A stretch of 64,000 nucleotides of DNA from Photorhabdus australis DSM 17609 (GCF_000711895.1 NZ_KL543985.1:150341-214340); one strand, 5' to 3'. Counted from the stretch's first letter, positions 8,853 through 20,496 are shown. Notes: a model not told the origin generated them from the sequence alone. Numbers and translations: made by a program.

Positions 8853-9785
8853 TTAGGTTAAAGAAATTACATGTGCTATATCAGCAGACGTTTTTAACTT
8901 CCTTATTTCTTCAAAGAGAGCGGTTGCTTCTTCGTATTCTTTCCGTAAATAACCGAGCCATTGTTTAATACGAGCAACATGATATTGTCCGGTATCACCT
9001 TGTTTTTCCAATCGAACATATTTTTGCAACAATTGAACAACTTCATGCCAGTGCATTTTTGGCTCGTTATATTTTACTACCCTGCTCAAATTGGGAACAT
9101 TAAGCGCTCCACGTCCAATCATGACAGCATTACAACCTGTAACATCCATACAATTTTGTGCACTTTGCCAATCCCAAATCTCGCCATTGGCAATCACCGG
9201 AATAGAAAGACGCTGACGAATTTCACCAATCGCTTGCCAGTTAATGCGTTCCGCTTTATAACCATCCTCTTTAGTCCGCCCATGAATAGTAATTTCCGTT
9301 GCACCCGCTTGTTGCACGGCATCAGCAATTTCAAATTGCCGTTCACCACTATCCCAACCCAGACGAACTTTGACTGTCACAGGCAAATGAGAAGGTACAG
9401 CTTCACGCATGGCTTTTGCCCCCTGATAAATCAGCTCCGGATCTTTTAGCAACGTCGCTCCACCACCGCTACCGTTGACCGTTTTCGACGGGCAACCACA
9501 GTTTAAATCGACACCATAGGACCCTAATTCAACTGCTCGCGCCGCGTTTTCTGCCAGCCATTGCGGATATTGGCCCAAGAGTTGAATCCGTACCAAAGTA
9601 CCGGATAGTGTCCGGCTTTGGTTACGCAGTTCAGGGCAAAGCTTATAAAAAGATTTTACTGGCAACAGGCTATCAACAACTCGCAAGAACTCCGTAATAC
9701 ACAAATCATACTCATTGATTTCACTCAGCAGTTCTCTGACTAAAGAGTCCAGCACGCCTTCCATCGGAGCCAGTAAAACCCGCAT
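8853..9785 (-). CDS. dusC: tRNA-dihydrouridine(16) synthase
   Basis: FMN-dependent reductase that makes dihydrouridine at position 16 in the tRNA D-loop, using NADPH. The 310-residue product begins [11 protein letters not shown], has the FMN-barrel start and the catalytic Cys98 in NCGCPSKT, followed by the glycine-rich GSGGGATLL. The C-terminal helical domain (about 245-310) recognises tRNA. The sequence tracks E. coli DusC closely over its whole length, which separates it from DusA and DusB. It lies 3 bp downstream of the rhlE stop on the same strand, so the two probably share a transcript. Confidence 0.96.
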   Translation of the reverse strand: MRVLLAPMEGVLDSLVRELLSEINEYDLCITEFLRVVDSLLPVKSFYKLCPELRNQSRTLSGTLVRIQLLGQYPQWLAENAARAVELGSYGVDLNCGCPSKTVNGSGGGATLLKDPELIYQGAKAMREAVPSHLPVTVKVRLGWDSGERQFEIADAVQQAGATEITIHGRTKEDGYKAERINWQAIGEIRQRLSIPVIANGEIWDWQSAQNCMDVTGCNAVMIGRGALNVPNLSRVVKYNEPKMHWHEVVQLLQKYVRLEKQGDTGQYHVARIKQWLGYLRKEYEEATALFEEIRKLKTSADIAHVISLT

Positions 9786-9788
9786 TAA

Positions 9789-11078
9789 TTAACCTCTGAT
9801 GTTAGGCGCTTTCTTTGATGCATCCGCATGATTGTGGCTACGCTGACGCGAAGGTGATCCAGAACGACGATGGCTATTTTTCTGACGACTATCACCACGT
9901 GCCTGACGGCCATTCTGAATAGGTTCAGCTTTGATGGTTGGATCTGGCTCATATCCGGGGATTGCCATGCGGGGAATCTCCCGTTTCAACAGCTGCTCAA
10001 TATCTTTCAGCAATTTATGCTCATCAACACATACCAGAGAAAGTGCCTGCCCCGTAGCATCTGCCCGCCCAGTACGACCAATACGGTGGACATAATCTTC
10101 AGATACATTGGGTAATTCAAAGTTCACGACATAAGGCAGTTGATCGATATCCAGACCACGGGCAGCAATATCTGTCGCGACTAACACTCTGATCCGACCC
10201 TCTTTAAAATCAGCCAGAGCACGCGTTCTTGCTCCCTGGCTCTTGTTACCATGAATAGCAGAGGCTGTTACGCCATCTTTATTCAACTGTTCTGCCAAAC
10301 GGTTCGCTCCATGTTTGGTACGAGTAAAGACCAAAACCTGCTGCCAGTTACGGCTGCCAATCAGGAAAGAAAGCAACTCGCCTTTACGCTTTTTATCTAC
10401 AAAATGGACAAATTGTTCAATCTGTTCAGAAGCAGAGTTACGGCGAGCAACTTCAACACTGACAGGATTATGCAGTAATTTATTAGCTAATTTTTTGATA
10501 TCGTCAGAGAACGTAGCAGAAAACAGTAGATTTTGTCGTTTCGGTGGCAACTTATTCAGTACCCGACGGATATCATGAATAAAACCCATGTCCAGCATAC
10601 GGTCGGCTTCATCCAATACCAAAATTTCTACCCGCGATAGATCAACCGCATTCTGGTGTTCAAGATCCAGTAAACGACCCGGTGTTGCGACCAAAATATC
10701 TACACCACCACGCAATTTCATCATCTGAGGGTTAATGCTAACTCCCCCAAAGACAACCAGAGAACGCAATCTAAGATATTTGCTGTAATCACGTACATTT
10801 TCGCCAACCTGAGCCGCCAACTCACGGGTTGGTGTCAGAATCAATGCTCTGACTGGTCGACGTCCTTTCGTTTGAACAGGGGAATTATTTAGCAATTGCA
10901 ACATCGGTAATGTAAAACCTGCGGTTTTACCCGTGCCTGTTTGAGCACTGGCTAATAAATCTTTACCAGCTAATACGACAGGGATTGCCTGCTGTTGGAT
11001 TGGCGTTGGCGCTGAATAACCTTGTTCTTCAATGGCACGCAAAATATCAGCACCTAAGCCGAGTGATTCAAAACTCAT
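9789..11078 (-). CDS. rhlE: DEAD-box ATP-dependent RNA helicase RhlE
   Basis: RNA helicase linked to ribosome assembly and mRNA decay. The 429-aa product shows the helicase motifs in order: Q motif around PTPIQQQ (25-30), AQTGTGKT (45-52), PTREL (83-87), DEAD (156-159), SAT (187-189), ARGLD and HRIGRTGR (near 330), then a basic low-complexity tail (about 385-429, rich in Arg, Ser, Gln) that probably binds RNA. Slightly shorter than E. coli RhlE, the difference lying in the tail. Divergent from cecR; in E. coli the CecR regulator acts on both rhlE and the ybh efflux genes. Confidence 0.95.
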   Translation of the reverse strand: MSFESLGLGADILRAIEEQGYSAPTPIQQQAIPVVLAGKDLLASAQTGTGKTAGFTLPMLQLLNNSPVQTKGRRPVRALILTPTRELAAQVGENVRDYSKYLRLRSLVVFGGVSINPQMMKLRGGVDILVATPGRLLDLEHQNAVDLSRVEILVLDEADRMLDMGFIHDIRRVLNKLPPKRQNLLFSATFSDDIKKLANKLLHNPVSVEVARRNSASEQIEQFVHFVDKKRKGELLSFLIGSRNWQQVLVFTRTKHGANRLAEQLNKDGVTASAIHGNKSQGARTRALADFKEGRIRVLVATDIAARGLDIDQLPYVVNFELPNVSEDYVHRIGRTGRADATGQALSLVCVDEHKLLKDIEQLLKREIPRMAIPGYEPDPTIKAEPIQNGRQARGDSRQKNSHRRSGSPSRQRSHNHADASKKAPNIRG

Positions 11079-11381
11079 AAATAAGAAATACTCCAGACTT
11101 CACCATTCCTGAACTACATTCAGGGGCAGTTTTATGGGAAGAAAATCAGACGCGGTAAATACCACAAAGGAAATAACACAAACTGCAATGCACCATATCC
11201 GAACTATTATATCAGATATATTTTCTGATGATGCAACTAAAACTACAGGTATTCACCCGGCAGTTTTCATGATCAGTGACATTTTTCTGTAATTTACATT
11301 GATTTACTATAAGTATAAGGTTAACCATATGATTGATATTTTGTTTAAGTCTTTTGATTATTTGCAACAGGATCCCTATCC
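11079..11381. other. divergent rhlE / cecR promoter region
   Basis: A 303-bp control region without a gene. A loose inverted repeat AAAACT...AGTTTT (11239-11267) could be a TetR-family operator, but the arms are short. This is only a candidate for CecR binding. Confidence 0.35.
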
Positions 11382-12068
11382 ATGTCAGTCAACAACATTC
11401 AAACCCCCAGAGGCGAACAGGCCAAACAACAGCTACTTAAAGCAGCCCTTGAGATTTTCGGTAAATCCGGACTGGCTGGAGCAACGACCAGGGAAATAGC
11501 ATGCCGTGCTCGACAAAACATTTCCTCCATAGCTTATTATTTTGGCTCTAAAGAAGGACTTTATCAGGCGGTGGCCCAATATATTACTGACACAATAAAG
11601 ACTGAATTTACTGATCTTTTTAAAGAAATTGATGATTTTTTTTCATCACCAACTCCTTATTCACCAGAAAATATACTGAGACTAATTCATGAAGGATTTC
11701 TTGGAATTAATCGTCTGATGATTGAAAAAGAAAGTATCAACATCAGCCTAATAATGGCCAGAGAGCAGTTAGTCCCAACCGATGCCTATACTTTGATCCA
11801 TGAGCAGGCATTAGCTCCTCTCCACAATAGATTAAATAAGCTAATTGCCAACTATATCGGTGCTGATGAACATCAGCTTTCTACTATGCTCCATACACAC
11901 GCTTTGATGGGTGAAATTCTCTCTTTCCGAATGGCACGGGAAACCTTATTACGCCAGACAAGCTGGGATAATATCGGGCCAAACGAGTACAAACTGATTG
12001 ACCAAATCCTCATTCAACATATCGATTTATTATTAAACGGACTTAAAAAATACAATTCATACAATTAG
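11382..12068 (+). CDS. cecR: TetR-family regulator CecR (YbiH)
   Basis: 228-aa transcription regulator. The N-terminal helix-turn-helix covers about residues 12-60 ([10 protein letters not shown]...[14 protein letters not shown], the TetR signature with YYFGSKE), followed by a mostly helical ligand/dimer domain. Start: ATG at 11382, about 13 bases after CAGGA. It is first in a same-strand run with ybhG, ybhF, ybhS and ybhR (16 bp to ybhG), the same layout as E. coli, where CecR governs rhlE and ybhGFSR and affects sensitivity to cefoperazone and chloramphenicol. Probably represses its own operon. Confidence 0.88.
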   Translation: MSVNNIQTPRGEQAKQQLLKAALEIFGKSGLAGATTREIACRARQNISSIAYYFGSKEGLYQAVAQYITDTIKTEFTDLFKEIDDFFSSPTPYSPENILRLIHEGFLGINRLMIEKESINISLIMAREQLVPTDAYTLIHEQALAPLHNRLNKLIANYIGADEHQLSTMLHTHALMGEILSFRMARETLLRQTSWDNIGPNEYKLIDQILIQHIDLLLNGLKKYNSYN

Positions 12069-12084
12069 AACAATAAGGCATATC

Positions 12085-13077
12085 ATGTACAGCAAAAAAC
12101 TGGTACTAATAATATTGGTAGTCTCTGTTATTCTTGGCACTATTTTAGGAAGTTACTATTATCAGAGTAAAAATGATAATACGTTGACACTCTACGGTAA
12201 TGTAGATATACGCACGGTCAATCTTAGCTTCCGGGTTGGTGGAAAACTCTCCAGCCTGCAAGTTGACGAAGGCGATACTATCACCGCAAATCAGGTAATT
12301 GGCCAATTGGACAATACGCCATTCGTTAACGCACTTAATAAAGCAAAAGCCACACGCAACAGTGCTAAGGCGCATCTGGCGATGATGGAGTATGGCTATC
12401 GTACTGAAGAAATTGCACAAGTGCGTTCGGAAGTTGCACAACGTGAAGCGGCCTGGCGTTTTGCTGATAATTTCCTCAAGCGTCAGCAAGGTTTGTGGCA
12501 AAGTAAAGTTATTTCAGCCAACGAATTAGAAGATGCCAAGACTAACCGCAATCAAGCACTAGCCGCTTTACAAGCGGCAAAAGATAAACTGAATCAGTTC
12601 CAGGCCGGCTATCGTAAAGAAGAAATTGCAGAAGCAAAAGGCCAACTTGCTCAAGCCGAGGCGGCTGTTGCTCAAGCTGAATTGGAGTTACAAGATACTC
12701 ACCTGACCTCCCCCTCACCCGGCACCATCCTAACCCGTGCAATTGAGCCAGGCACGATGCTGGCAGCAGGTAATACCGTGTTTACTCTTTCTCTGACTAA
12801 TCCAGTTTGGGTGAGAGCTTATATCAGTGAAAACCATCTTGGACAGGCGACTCCTGGACGTGAAATCTTACTCTACACTGACAGCCGCAAAGATAAACCT
12901 TATCACGGCAAAATTGGTTTTATTTCGCCAACAGCTGAATTTACGCCAAAGAATGTCGAAACACCGGACCTACGCACCGATTTGGTCTATCGGTTACGCA
13001 TTATTGTTACCGACCCAGATGATGCTCTACGTCAAGGTATGCCAATTACCTTGCATTTTCCTGACTCAGACAAATAA
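12085..13077 (+). CDS. ybhG: HlyD-type membrane fusion protein of the YbhGFSR exporter
   Basis: Periplasmic adaptor joining the ABC pump to an outer-membrane channel. The 330-aa protein has an N-terminal anchor helix (about 5-25), a lipoyl half ([16 protein letters not shown], about 50-65), a long coiled-coil hairpin (about 80-205, with two imperfect repeats around [16 protein letters not shown] and [16 protein letters not shown]), then the second lipoyl half and beta-barrel. Ten bases separate it from ybhF. Confidence 0.9.
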   Translation: MYSKKLVLIILVVSVILGTILGSYYYQSKNDNTLTLYGNVDIRTVNLSFRVGGKLSSLQVDEGDTITANQVIGQLDNTPFVNALNKAKATRNSAKAHLAMMEYGYRTEEIAQVRSEVAQREAAWRFADNFLKRQQGLWQSKVISANELEDAKTNRNQALAALQAAKDKLNQFQAGYRKEEIAEAKGQLAQAEAAVAQAELELQDTHLTSPSPGTILTRAIEPGTMLAAGNTVFTLSLTNPVWVRAYISENHLGQATPGREILLYTDSRKDKPYHGKIGFISPTAEFTPKNVETPDLRTDLVYRLRIIVTDPDDALRQGMPITLHFPDSDK

Positions 13078-13086
13078 GGCGCTGTC

Positions 13087-14823
13087 ATGAACAGCTCTGC
13101 ATATACGATAAAATTGGAAAAAGTAGAGAAAACTTTTCCCGGTCTGAATAATCCTGCGGTATCCCGCCTGACGGCAGAGATTTACGGTGGTTCTGTCACC
13201 GGACTTGTAGGACCCGATGGCGCGGGAAAAACCACACTGATACGCATGTTAGCTGGCCTATTAAAGCCAGACAGCGGTTCTATTGAAATAATGGGACTGG
13301 ATCCAATTAAAAATGGCGTAGAAGTACGATTTGAATTGGGTTATATGCCACAGAAATTTGGTCTGTATGAAGATCTGACCGTATTAGAAAATCTGAATCT
13401 GTACGCAGACCTACGCGGAGTATTGGGTAACGAGCGTAAAGAGACCTACGAGCAATTACTCGCTTTCACTGACCTTACCCGTTTTACAGGACGACTGGCC
13501 GGGAAGCTTTCAGGAGGTATGAAGCAAAAATTGGGGCTGGCCTGTACACTGCTTGGCAAACCCAAAGTGCTACTATTGGACGAACCCGGAGTTGGCGTTG
13601 ATCCGATAGCCCGCCGCGAACTCTGGCGGATGGTTCACGAACTGGCAGATGATGGCATGCTGATCCTCTGGAGTACTTCCTATTTGGATGAAGCTGAGCG
13701 ATGCCGCGACGTCCTGTTACTTAGTCAAGGAAAACTACTCTACAGTGGGCAACCGCAGAAATTAACCCAAAAGATGTCCGGGCGTTCTTTCCTGCTCGGT
13801 ACCAAGCAGGATTCCCGTCGAAAAACACTGCAACACGCCCTTACCCTACCATTGGTAACAGACGGCGTGATTCAGGGTAAATATGTGCGTCTTATCCTCA
13901 AACCTGATGCTTCCCCACAAACTCTGCTTAACCAACTTGAGCTACCTGATGCCGAAATTATTAAGACTTCTCCTCGCTTTGAAGATGCTTTTATAGACTT
14001 ACTCGGTGGCGGCCCTGCCCGCCACTCAGAACTGGCAGAAATCATGCCGCAAATTAACGTCAACCCTACAGAAGTAGTGATTGAAGCACAGGATCTAACC
14101 AAAAAATTTGGCGATTTTGCTGCTACTGATCACGTCGATTTTCAAGTAAAACGTGGAGAAATCTTTGGCTTACTTGGCCCGAACGGCGCCGGTAAATCGA
14201 CGACGTTTAAAATGATGTGCGGACTCATGGTACCGACTGGAGGTAAGGCGCTGGTATTAGGAATGGATCTCAAGATCAGTTCAGGGAAAGCTCGTCAACA
14301 TCTGGGTTACATGGCTCAGAAATTTTCACTATATGGCAACCTGACCGTTGAACAAAACCTAAAATTCTTTTCAGGCATTTATGGCTTACGTGGGCGTAAA
14401 CAAAAAGAAAAAATTGATGGTATGGTCGATGCATTTAATCTCAAATCCGTTTTACATCAGGCGACCGACGAATTGCCTCTGGGATATAAACAACGTCTTG
14501 CCCTATCCTGCGCACTCATGCATGAGCCAGATATTCTATTTCTGGATGAACCAACTTCTGGTGTTGATCCGCAGATACGGCGTGAATTCTGGTTGCATAT
14601 CAATGGTATGGTAGATAAGGGCGTTACCGTTATGGTTACCACTCACTTTATGGACGAAGCAGAATATTGTGATCGAATAGGGCTAATATTCCGCGGTAAA
14701 TTGATTGCTGCCGGAACGCCAGATGATTTAAAACAGCAAGTTGCTACTGACGAAAATCCTGACCCATCAATGGAACAAGCATTTATTGATCTGGTTATTA
14801 ACTATGATGAGGAGCCGCAATGA
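13087..14823 (+). CDS. ybhF: double ABC ATPase of the YbhGFSR exporter
   Basis: Cytoplasmic energy-coupling subunit of 578 aa with two fused ATP-binding cassettes. First cassette: Walker [10 protein letters not shown] (42-50), signature LSGGMKQ (141-147), Walker B LLLDEP (162-167). Second cassette: Walker [10 protein letters not shown] (364-372), a degenerate signature LPLGYKQ (463-469) and Walker B LFLDEP (484-489). The altered second signature suggests unequal catalytic sites. Its stop overlaps the ybhS start (ATGA). The drug substrate cannot be read from the sequence. Confidence 0.93.
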   Translation: MNSSAYTIKLEKVEKTFPGLNNPAVSRLTAEIYGGSVTGLVGPDGAGKTTLIRMLAGLLKPDSGSIEIMGLDPIKNGVEVRFELGYMPQKFGLYEDLTVLENLNLYADLRGVLGNERKETYEQLLAFTDLTRFTGRLAGKLSGGMKQKLGLACTLLGKPKVLLLDEPGVGVDPIARRELWRMVHELADDGMLILWSTSYLDEAERCRDVLLLSQGKLLYSGQPQKLTQKMSGRSFLLGTKQDSRRKTLQHALTLPLVTDGVIQGKYVRLILKPDASPQTLLNQLELPDAEIIKTSPRFEDAFIDLLGGGPARHSELAEIMPQINVNPTEVVIEAQDLTKKFGDFAATDHVDFQVKRGEIFGLLGPNGAGKSTTFKMMCGLMVPTGGKALVLGMDLKISSGKARQHLGYMAQKFSLYGNLTVEQNLKFFSGIYGLRGRKQKEKIDGMVDAFNLKSVLHQATDELPLGYKQRLALSCALMHEPDILFLDEPTSGVDPQIRREFWLHINGMVDKGVTVMVTTHFMDEAEYCDRIGLIFRGKLIAAGTPDDLKQQVATDENPDPSMEQAFIDLVINYDEEPQ

Positions 14824-15977
14824 ACCTAAAGCAACATGCTCCACAGAAAGCGGTTCACTTCTCCTGGTGGCGACTAAAAGCACTTTGTGTAAAAGAAACC
14901 AAACAGATCTTACGTGATCCCACCAGCGGGTTAATTTCTATTGTCATTCCACTGATTCTGCTGTTTATCTTCGGGTACGGTATTAATCTCGACTCCAGTA
15001 CAGTGCGTATTGGTATTCTGGTGGAGCAGCAAAGTAAAGATGCCCGTGAGCTAATACATGCTTTTGCCGGTTCTCCATACATAGAACCCAAGATCAGCGA
15101 TAATCGCCAACAATTAATTAATATGATGCAATCAGGAGAAATACGCGGACTCATTGTTATCCCTGTAAATTTCGATGCCCAACTTGCCCGCCCTGATGGT
15201 AAGGCTCAGATACAAGTCATTACTGACGGTAGTGAACCTAATACAGCAAGTTTTGTACAAAGTTACGCTAAAGGAATATGGCAAATTTGGCTGCAACAAA
15301 AGGGACAGGATCTGGGAAACTCTGCTACGCCATTAATTGATATGCAAGTCCGTTATTGGTTTAATCCCGCGACAATCAGCCAGCATTTCATTATTCCCGG
15401 CGCAATAACCATTATCATCACCGTCATTGGTGCAATCCTGACATCATTAGTCGTTGCGCGGGAATGGGAACGCGGTACGATGGAGGCCCTACTTTCTACA
15501 CAAATTACCCGCACCGAACTACTGCTTTCCAAACTCTTGCCTTATCAAGTACTGGGATCTCTCGCCATGGTGCTCTGTATGCTAGTGTCAGTATTCATAC
15601 TGGGTGTACCATTCCGCGGCTCACTGTGGATACTATCTGCAATTACCAGCCTCTATTTAGCCACTGCGCTTGGTATCGGGCTACTAATCTCTACCGTTAC
15701 ACGTAATCAGTTTAATGCAGCAATGATCGCGTTGAATGTCGCTTTTCTGCCGGCAATTATGCTTTCTGGCTTTATTTTCGAAATAAACAGCATGCCTGCA
15801 TTTATTCAGGTAGTAACCTATTTCATCCCAGCACGTTATTTTGTTAGCAGCCTGCATACTCTATTTTTGGCTGGAAATATCAGCACGGTGTTGATGATAA
15901 ACCTGCTACTACTGATTGCCTCTGCAGTTTTATTTATTGGTCTGACTGCATGGAAAACTCGGCGTCGTTTGGATTAG
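14820..15977 (+). CDS. ybhS: ABC-2 type permease YbhS
   Basis: 385-aa inner-membrane subunit. One membrane helix near the N-terminus (about 40-60) is followed by a large periplasmic domain (about 65-185) and five more helices in the C-terminal half, the usual ABC-2 layout. The [15 protein letters not shown] segment (about 211-225) is the cytoplasmic coupling motif typical of this family. Translationally coupled to ybhF; 12 bp separate it from its heterodimer partner ybhR. Confidence 0.9.
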   Translation: MNLKQHAPQKAVHFSWWRLKALCVKETKQILRDPTSGLISIVIPLILLFIFGYGINLDSSTVRIGILVEQQSKDARELIHAFAGSPYIEPKISDNRQQLINMMQSGEIRGLIVIPVNFDAQLARPDGKAQIQVITDGSEPNTASFVQSYAKGIWQIWLQQKGQDLGNSATPLIDMQVRYWFNPATISQHFIIPGAITIIITVIGAILTSLVVAREWERGTMEALLSTQITRTELLLSKLLPYQVLGSLAMVLCMLVSVFILGVPFRGSLWILSAITSLYLATALGIGLLISTVTRNQFNAAMIALNVAFLPAIMLSGFIFEINSMPAFIQVVTYFIPARYFVSSLHTLFLAGNISTVLMINLLLLIASAVLFIGLTAWKTRRRLD

Positions 15978-15989
15978 AAAGGAACTGTC

Positions 15990-17096
15990 ATGTTTTATCG
16001 TCTTTACACACTGATTATTAAAGAATTACAGTCTCTGCTCAGAGATCCTCAGACACGAGCTATATTGGTTATGCCGGTTATCTTTCAGATGATCCTATTC
16101 CCACTATCAGCAACACTTGATGTAACTAACGCAACTATTGCTATTTTTGATGAAGATAAAGGCAAAGCTTCCATCGAACTCACTCAGCGGTTAGCAAAAT
16201 CAAAAGCATTTCCTGATGTGATATCACTGAGTAACTCACAAGAAATACAGTCAGTCATCGATCACCAGAAAGCCTTGCTAGTGGTACGTTTCCCTCAAGA
16301 TTTCAGTGCTAAAATTGCCAATCATGACCCAATTTCCCTCCAGGTATTGCTAGATGGGCGTAACTCAAACAGCGCTCAAATTGCTGCAAGTTATATCCAG
16401 GAAATTGTCATGAACTATCAACAAGAGCTAACGGGTAATATACCAAAAGCTAATAATAGCGAGTTGGTAATCCGCAACTGGTATAATCCTAATCTCGATT
16501 ATAAATGGTTCGTCGTACCGTCTTTAGTTGCACTGATTACCACCGTTGGAATATTAACTGTCACTGCACTGTCAATTGCTCGTGAAAGGGAACAGGGAAC
16601 ATTGGATCAATTGCTGATTTCACCAATGACCACCTGGCAAATTTTCATTGGCAAAGCCGTTCCTGCTGTAGTTGTGGCTACCTTCCAGGCAACATTAGTT
16701 TTGGCTATTGGCATCTTCTGTTATCAAATTCCATTCTCTGGCTCACTATCGCTGTTTTACTGCGCTATGCTGATATACAGTTTATCGCTGGTGGGATTTG
16801 GCCTATTAATATCTTCCCTTTGTTATACTCAGCAACAAGCATTTATTGGTGTATTTGTCTTTATCATGCCTGCCATCTTAATCTCCGGTTATATTTCCCC
16901 GGTTGAAAATATGCCTGGGTGGTTACAAAATCTCACCTGGATTAATCCTATCTGGCATTTTAATGACATAACCAAGCAAATTTATCTCAAAGACGCAGAT
17001 TTTACTGTCATCTGGAGAAGCCTGTGGCCTCTTCTTGCGCTGACTGCCACAACTGGCAACCTCGCCTATTGGTTGTTTCGACGGAAAATTGCTTGA
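15990..17096 (+). CDS. ybhR: ABC-2 type permease YbhR
   Basis: 368-aa partner permease with the same architecture as YbhS: an N-terminal helix (about 22-42), a periplasmic domain, a [15 protein letters not shown] coupling segment (about 197-211) and five C-terminal helices. Last gene of the cecR operon; a strong hairpin terminator begins 8 bp after the stop. Preceded by AGGAAC 9 bases before the ATG. Confidence 0.9.
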   Translation: MFYRLYTLIIKELQSLLRDPQTRAILVMPVIFQMILFPLSATLDVTNATIAIFDEDKGKASIELTQRLAKSKAFPDVISLSNSQEIQSVIDHQKALLVVRFPQDFSAKIANHDPISLQVLLDGRNSNSAQIAASYIQEIVMNYQQELTGNIPKANNSELVIRNWYNPNLDYKWFVVPSLVALITTVGILTVTALSIAREREQGTLDQLLISPMTTWQIFIGKAVPAVVVATFQATLVLAIGIFCYQIPFSGSLSLFYCAMLIYSLSLVGFGLLISSLCYTQQQAFIGVFVFIMPAILISGYISPVENMPGWLQNLTWINPIWHFNDITKQIYLKDADFTVIWRSLWPLLALTATTGNLAYWLFRRKIA

Positions 17097-17103
17097 TAAA
17101 AAC

Positions 17104-17130
17104 AGCCCTGCATGCTGATTGTGCAGGGCT
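17104..17130. terminator. bidirectional terminator between ybhR and ybhL
   Basis: AGCCCTGCA / TGCAGGGCT, a 9-bp GC-rich stem, followed by TTTT on the plus strand and a T-rich stretch on the minus strand. It serves both convergent genes. Confidence 0.85.
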
Positions 17131-17154
17131 TTTTATCAGAGGAAGTTAGTGAAT

Positions 17155-17865
17155 TTAGCGGCGATCGCCAAAGATACGCAACAGCATTAAGAACATATTG
17201 ATGAAATCCAGATATAGAGTCAGTGCGCCAACAATAGAGAATTTACGCAAATTCTCTTTATCATTCACATCCAGCTCTTCCCCCATCTCTTTCAGCTTCT
17301 GAGTGTCATAAGCGGTCAAGCCTGCAAAGACAACCACGCCAATGTAGGTTACCGCCCACATCAGCGCTTCACTCTTTAACCAGAAGTTAATCAGAGAAGC
17401 CAAAATGATACCGATCAAGCCCATAAACAAGAAGCTACCAAGGCCACTCAAGCTACGTTTGGTGGTATAGCCGTAAAAACTCAACGCACCAAACATCCCC
17501 GCCGTCACGACAAAAGTGCTCGCAATGGAGCCGAGAGTATATACAACGAAAATACTGGAAAGCGTCAGGCCGGTCAGAGCTGAATAGAGCATAAACAACC
17601 CTGTGGCTAACGAAGCTCCCATGCGGTTAATCATGCCAGAGAGGACGAAAACCAACCCAAACTGGGCAATAATCAATCCATAGAATAGTATCGAGTTTGA
17701 GAAAATATATACAACAACATTCTGATTTTGTGACACATACCAAGCCACAAACGCGGTTAACAACAGACCACAAGTCATCCAACCATAAACCTGGGCCATA
17801 TAAGCTTGCAGTCCGGTTCCCGCCTGTTGGATTATCGAACCATTTGAGCGTGGATATCGCTCCAT
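17155..17865 (-). CDS. ybhL: BAX inhibitor-1 family membrane protein YbhL
   Basis: 236-aa inner-membrane protein with about seven hydrophobic helices from residue 28 on, and the family's C-terminal acidic-pocket region (GLTAYDTQKLKEM near 185-197) that in relatives controls a pH-sensitive calcium leak. The soluble N-terminal 25 residues are polar. Function in enterobacteria is not settled. It stands alone between ybhR and an ERIC element, as in the E. coli order ybhR - ybhL - moaE. Confidence 0.9.
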   Translation of the reverse strand: MERYPRSNGSIIQQAGTGLQAYMAQVYGWMTCGLLLTAFVAWYVSQNQNVVVYIFSNSILFYGLIIAQFGLVFVLSGMINRMGASLATGLFMLYSALTGLTLSSIFVVYTLGSIASTFVVTAGMFGALSFYGYTTKRSLSGLGSFLFMGLIGIILASLINFWLKSEALMWAVTYIGVVVFAGLTAYDTQKLKEMGEELDVNDKENLRKFSIVGALTLYLDFINMFLMLLRIFGDRR

Positions 17866-17985
17866 AACGCTTACCTTTTATGACAATGTTTAAAGATTCA
17901 GGCTGTTTAACAGCAACAACCCATTCAAGTTTTATACATTATCACAGAATATAATCAAAACAATTAACCATTCAATAATTACTTG

Positions 17986-18113
17986 TATACCCGTCATCTT
18001 TCAAGTTGCCTCTTTGTTGGCTGCACTCGCTCACCCCGGTCACATAGTTATCTATGCTCCCGGGGATTCGCTCCTTGGCCGTCGCGATGCATCTTGAAAT
18101 CCATAGGGTATAT
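17986..18113. repeat. ERIC element, full length
   Basis: About 127 bp, beginning TATACCCGTCATCTTTCAAG and ending CCATAGGGTATA; the core has GTCACATAGTTATC and CTCCCGGGGATTCGC. It lies between ybhL and the moaE stop, downstream of the moa operon. Confidence 0.88.
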
Positions 18114-18170
18114 AGCCGTTTATTTACCTCATCAGTTCTCGAAGCGTTTCGCAAAAAATAGGAAATAGCT

Positions 18171-18626
18171 TCATAACCAGCGTCTCGCTGCTTCCTGATC
18201 GCTTTCACGGGATTCAACCCAACGCTCACCATCAGGCAAGAACTCCTTTTTCCAGAAAGGCGCCTTTGTCTTTAGGTAATCCATAATAAATTCAGCAGCG
18301 TCAAAAGCCATGCTGCGATGCGCACCAGTGACACCAACAAACACAATTTCATCACCAGGATAAAGCGTACCTACCCGATGGATAATACTGATTCGCTGCA
18401 ATGGCCAGCGATTGCGTGCTTCAACAACAATACTTCGCAGCACTTTTTCCGTCATTCCGGGATAATGTTCCAGCCTTAATTCACTTACCCTATCCCCCAA
18501 ATTATGATTACGCACTTTACCCGTGAAAGTGACGATAGCCCCATCTTCATCACATTGAGAAAGCCACTCGTACTCATCCCCTACATTGAAATTTTCCAGG
18601 CCAACAAAAATACGGGTGTTTTCCAT
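18171..18626 (-). CDS. moaE: molybdopterin synthase large subunit
   Basis: Catalytic subunit of the MoaD-MoaE heterotetramer that inserts two sulfurs into cyclic pyranopterin monophosphate to give molybdopterin. 151 aa; it has the family landmarks RNHNLGD (about 38-44), LEHYPGMTEK (52-61), the HRVGTLYPGDE loop and KAPFWKKE (about 121-128), whose lysines line the active site. It starts 3 bp after the moaD stop. Last gene of moaACDE. Confidence 0.95.
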   Translation of the reverse strand: MENTRIFVGLENFNVGDEYEWLSQCDEDGAIVTFTGKVRNHNLGDRVSELRLEHYPGMTEKVLRSIVVEARNRWPLQRISIIHRVGTLYPGDEIVFVGVTGAHRSMAFDAAEFIMDYLKTKAPFWKKEFLPDGERWVESRESDQEAARRWL

Positions 18627-18629
18627 TAA

Positions 18630-18875
18630 TCAACCCCCAGTCACTGGCGGGAAAAAAGCCACTTCATCACCATCTTGCAATTGATGTTCACCATGAACAA
18701 AAGATTGGTTTACAGCTGACAACAATTTTCCATCTTCCAGCGCCAAAGCCCAACGCTCTCCTTTCGATATTAATGCATTCCTTAAACTATCAACGGTTGT
18801 GTAACTATTATCTAAATCCAGTGAATCAGTACCTACCAGCTCCCGTATTTGAGCAAAAAATAGTACCTTTATCAT
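18630..18875 (-). CDS. moaD: molybdopterin synthase sulfur carrier subunit
   Basis: 81-aa ubiquitin-fold sulfur carrier. The C-terminal Gly-Gly of PPVTGG is where the thiocarboxylate forms after adenylation by MoeB; it then donates sulfur inside MoaE. The ATG overlaps the moaC stop by one base. Confidence 0.95.
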   Translation of the reverse strand: MIKVLFFAQIRELVGTDSLDLDNSYTTVDSLRNALISKGERWALALEDGKLLSAVNQSFVHGEHQLQDGDEVAFFPPVTGG

Positions 18876-19351
18876 TATTCCACCTTAAAATGGCCTAATT
18901 TCCCGCCTATTTTCTCGAGCAAACGAATTGGCCCGATGACCATATCTTTTTGTACGGCTTTACACATATCGTAAATTGTCAAAGCCGTGACTGATGCCGC
19001 TGTCAGTGCCTCCATTTCAACGCCGGTTTTCCCCGTCAGACGGCAACAGGATTCAATTCTCACCCGGTTGTGTTCTGGCTGGGCTTCTAGCATGATTTCT
19101 ACTTTAGTTAACGATAATGGATGACACAGCGGGATTAATTCCCATGTGCGCTTTGCCGCCTGAATACCCGCAATCCGGGCAGTCGCAAATACATCACCTT
19201 TATGATGACGACCATCAATAATCATTGCTAATGTTTCCGGTTTCATTTCAACAAAAGCTTCTGCCCGGGCCTCGCGTGACGTTTCGGCTTTCGCAGAAAT
19301 ATCAACCATATGGGCTTCACCAGTAGAATTAATGTGAGTCAATTGAGACAT
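18875..19351 (-). CDS. moaC: cyclic pyranopterin monophosphate synthase
   Basis: Converts the MoaA product into cyclic pyranopterin monophosphate, the second half of the first step of molybdenum cofactor synthesis. 158 aa, with the conserved LIPLCHPL (about 73-80), the GVEMEALTA segment (about 110-118) and [10 protein letters not shown] (about 128-137) that build the active site. It directly follows moaA (39-bp gap). There is no moaB between moaA and moaC, unlike E. coli; MoaB is dispensable there. Confidence 0.96.
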   Translation of the reverse strand: MSQLTHINSTGEAHMVDISAKAETSREARAEAFVEMKPETLAMIIDGRHHKGDVFATARIAGIQAAKRTWELIPLCHPLSLTKVEIMLEAQPEHNRVRIESCCRLTGKTGVEMEALTAASVTALTIYDMCKAVQKDMVIGPIRLLEKIGGKLGHFKVE

Positions 19352-19390
19352 TACTCGCTCCTGAAAAAAACAATATAAAAGACAGTCAAA

Positions 19391-20371
19391 TTAACCGCCG
19401 ATGACAGAAAGATTTGGCGTGATACCACTGTCACCTTGATGAAGGAAATGAGTTTCCCGTTTATAACGTAACCCTCCCTGAATACGCAATTTCAGATCAT
19501 CCAGTTGTGCTTCACTCGATAACAAATCACGCAGTGGTATCCCTTGCTCACCAAACAGACATAAGTGAAGATTACCTATCGCGGAAACACGCAGACGATT
19601 ACAGCTTTGGCAGAAATTTTTTTCATAAGGCATAATCAGACCAATTTCCCCCTGATAATCAGGATGACTGAAAACCTGAGCCGGGCCATCACTACGTGAG
19701 CGTTGAAGTTGATACCATCCATTGCGTAACAAACGCTCACGAATTGTTTCACCAGAAATATGATATTTTCGAAACACTTCACCACCGTCACCGGTTTCCA
19801 TCAATTCGATAAACCGCAATTGAATTGGGCGATCTTTTATCCAATGCAGGAAAGCTGGCAGACTGATATCATTCACATTTTTCATCAGCACCACATTGAC
19901 TTTCACTTTACTGAAACCTGCGGCAAATGCCGCATCAATTCCTCCCATTACCTGAAAAAATTTATCCTGTCCGGTAATCGCATGAAACTGGCGGGGATCA
20001 AGCGAATCCATACTGACATTCACCGCAGTTAAACCCGCCTCTTTCCACTTAGCAATATCCCGTTCCATCCGATAACCGTTGGTCGTTACAGCAAGAGTTT
20101 TAATCAACTGATTTTCACGGATAGAAGAAATGATATCAGTGAAATCACGGCGCATGGTCGGTTCGCCCCCCGTCAAACGGATTTTCTCTGTACCAAGAGC
20201 AGCAAACGCCCGACCAACAAGACGGATTTCAGATAATGTTAAAAAGGAGTGATGTCCACGGGGTTTATAACCCTCCGGCAGACAATAAGTGCACCGAAAA
20301 TTACATACATCAGTAATTGATAGCCTCAAATAGTAAAATTTGCGGGCAAAAGTATCTATGAGTTGTTCCAC
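19391..20371 (-). CDS. moaA: GTP 3',8-cyclase (radical SAM)
   Basis: Radical-SAM enzyme cyclising GTP in the first step of molybdenum cofactor synthesis. 326 aa, with the SAM-cluster motif CNFRCTYC (Cys23, Cys27, Cys30), the GGEPTMR motif (about 68-74), the C-terminal cluster cysteines in CQSCNRLR and a later LCLFG, and a C-terminal GG needed in this family. The start is a GTG at 20371, with AAGGTG upstream. A riboswitch-like leader precedes it, so expression probably falls when cofactor is plentiful. Confidence 0.96.
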   Translation of the reverse strand: MEQLIDTFARKFYYLRLSITDVCNFRCTYCLPEGYKPRGHHSFLTLSEIRLVGRAFAALGTEKIRLTGGEPTMRRDFTDIISSIRENQLIKTLAVTTNGYRMERDIAKWKEAGLTAVNVSMDSLDPRQFHAITGQDKFFQVMGGIDAAFAAGFSKVKVNVVLMKNVNDISLPAFLHWIKDRPIQLRFIELMETGDGGEVFRKYHISGETIRERLLRNGWYQLQRSRSDGPAQVFSHPDYQGEIGLIMPYEKNFCQSCNRLRVSAIGNLHLCLFGEQGIPLRDLLSSEAQLDDLKLRIQGGLRYKRETHFLHQGDSGITPNLSVIGG

Positions 20372-20387
20372 AATAACACCTTTCCAG

Positions 20388-20496
20388 ACATGGCAGACGC
20401 AGGCATTTCTGCCTCACATCCTGGTGACTCAGTGGTCACGGCCAAGACATCATATCGCTGTGCAAAACGGTGACTTAGATGCAAAGACCAGGAGTT
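20388..20496 (-). promoter_or_regulatory. Moco riboswitch-like leader of moaA
   Basis: On the minus strand, upstream of moaA, lie an ACTCCTGGTCT segment, a GGCCGTGACCACTG segment and a GCAGAAATGCCTGC hairpin, in the arrangement I recall for the molybdenum-cofactor RNA motif that precedes E. coli moaA. Assigned from memory of the motif and from gene context, without a covariance-model search. The rest of 20497-20761 is an AT-rich divergent promoter region for moaA and ybhK, with no other feature seen. Confidence 0.65.

Noticed and set aside
8961-9449. 162-codon plus-strand frame over dusC
   Set aside because: Antisense to the well-conserved dusC; composition is not protein-like.
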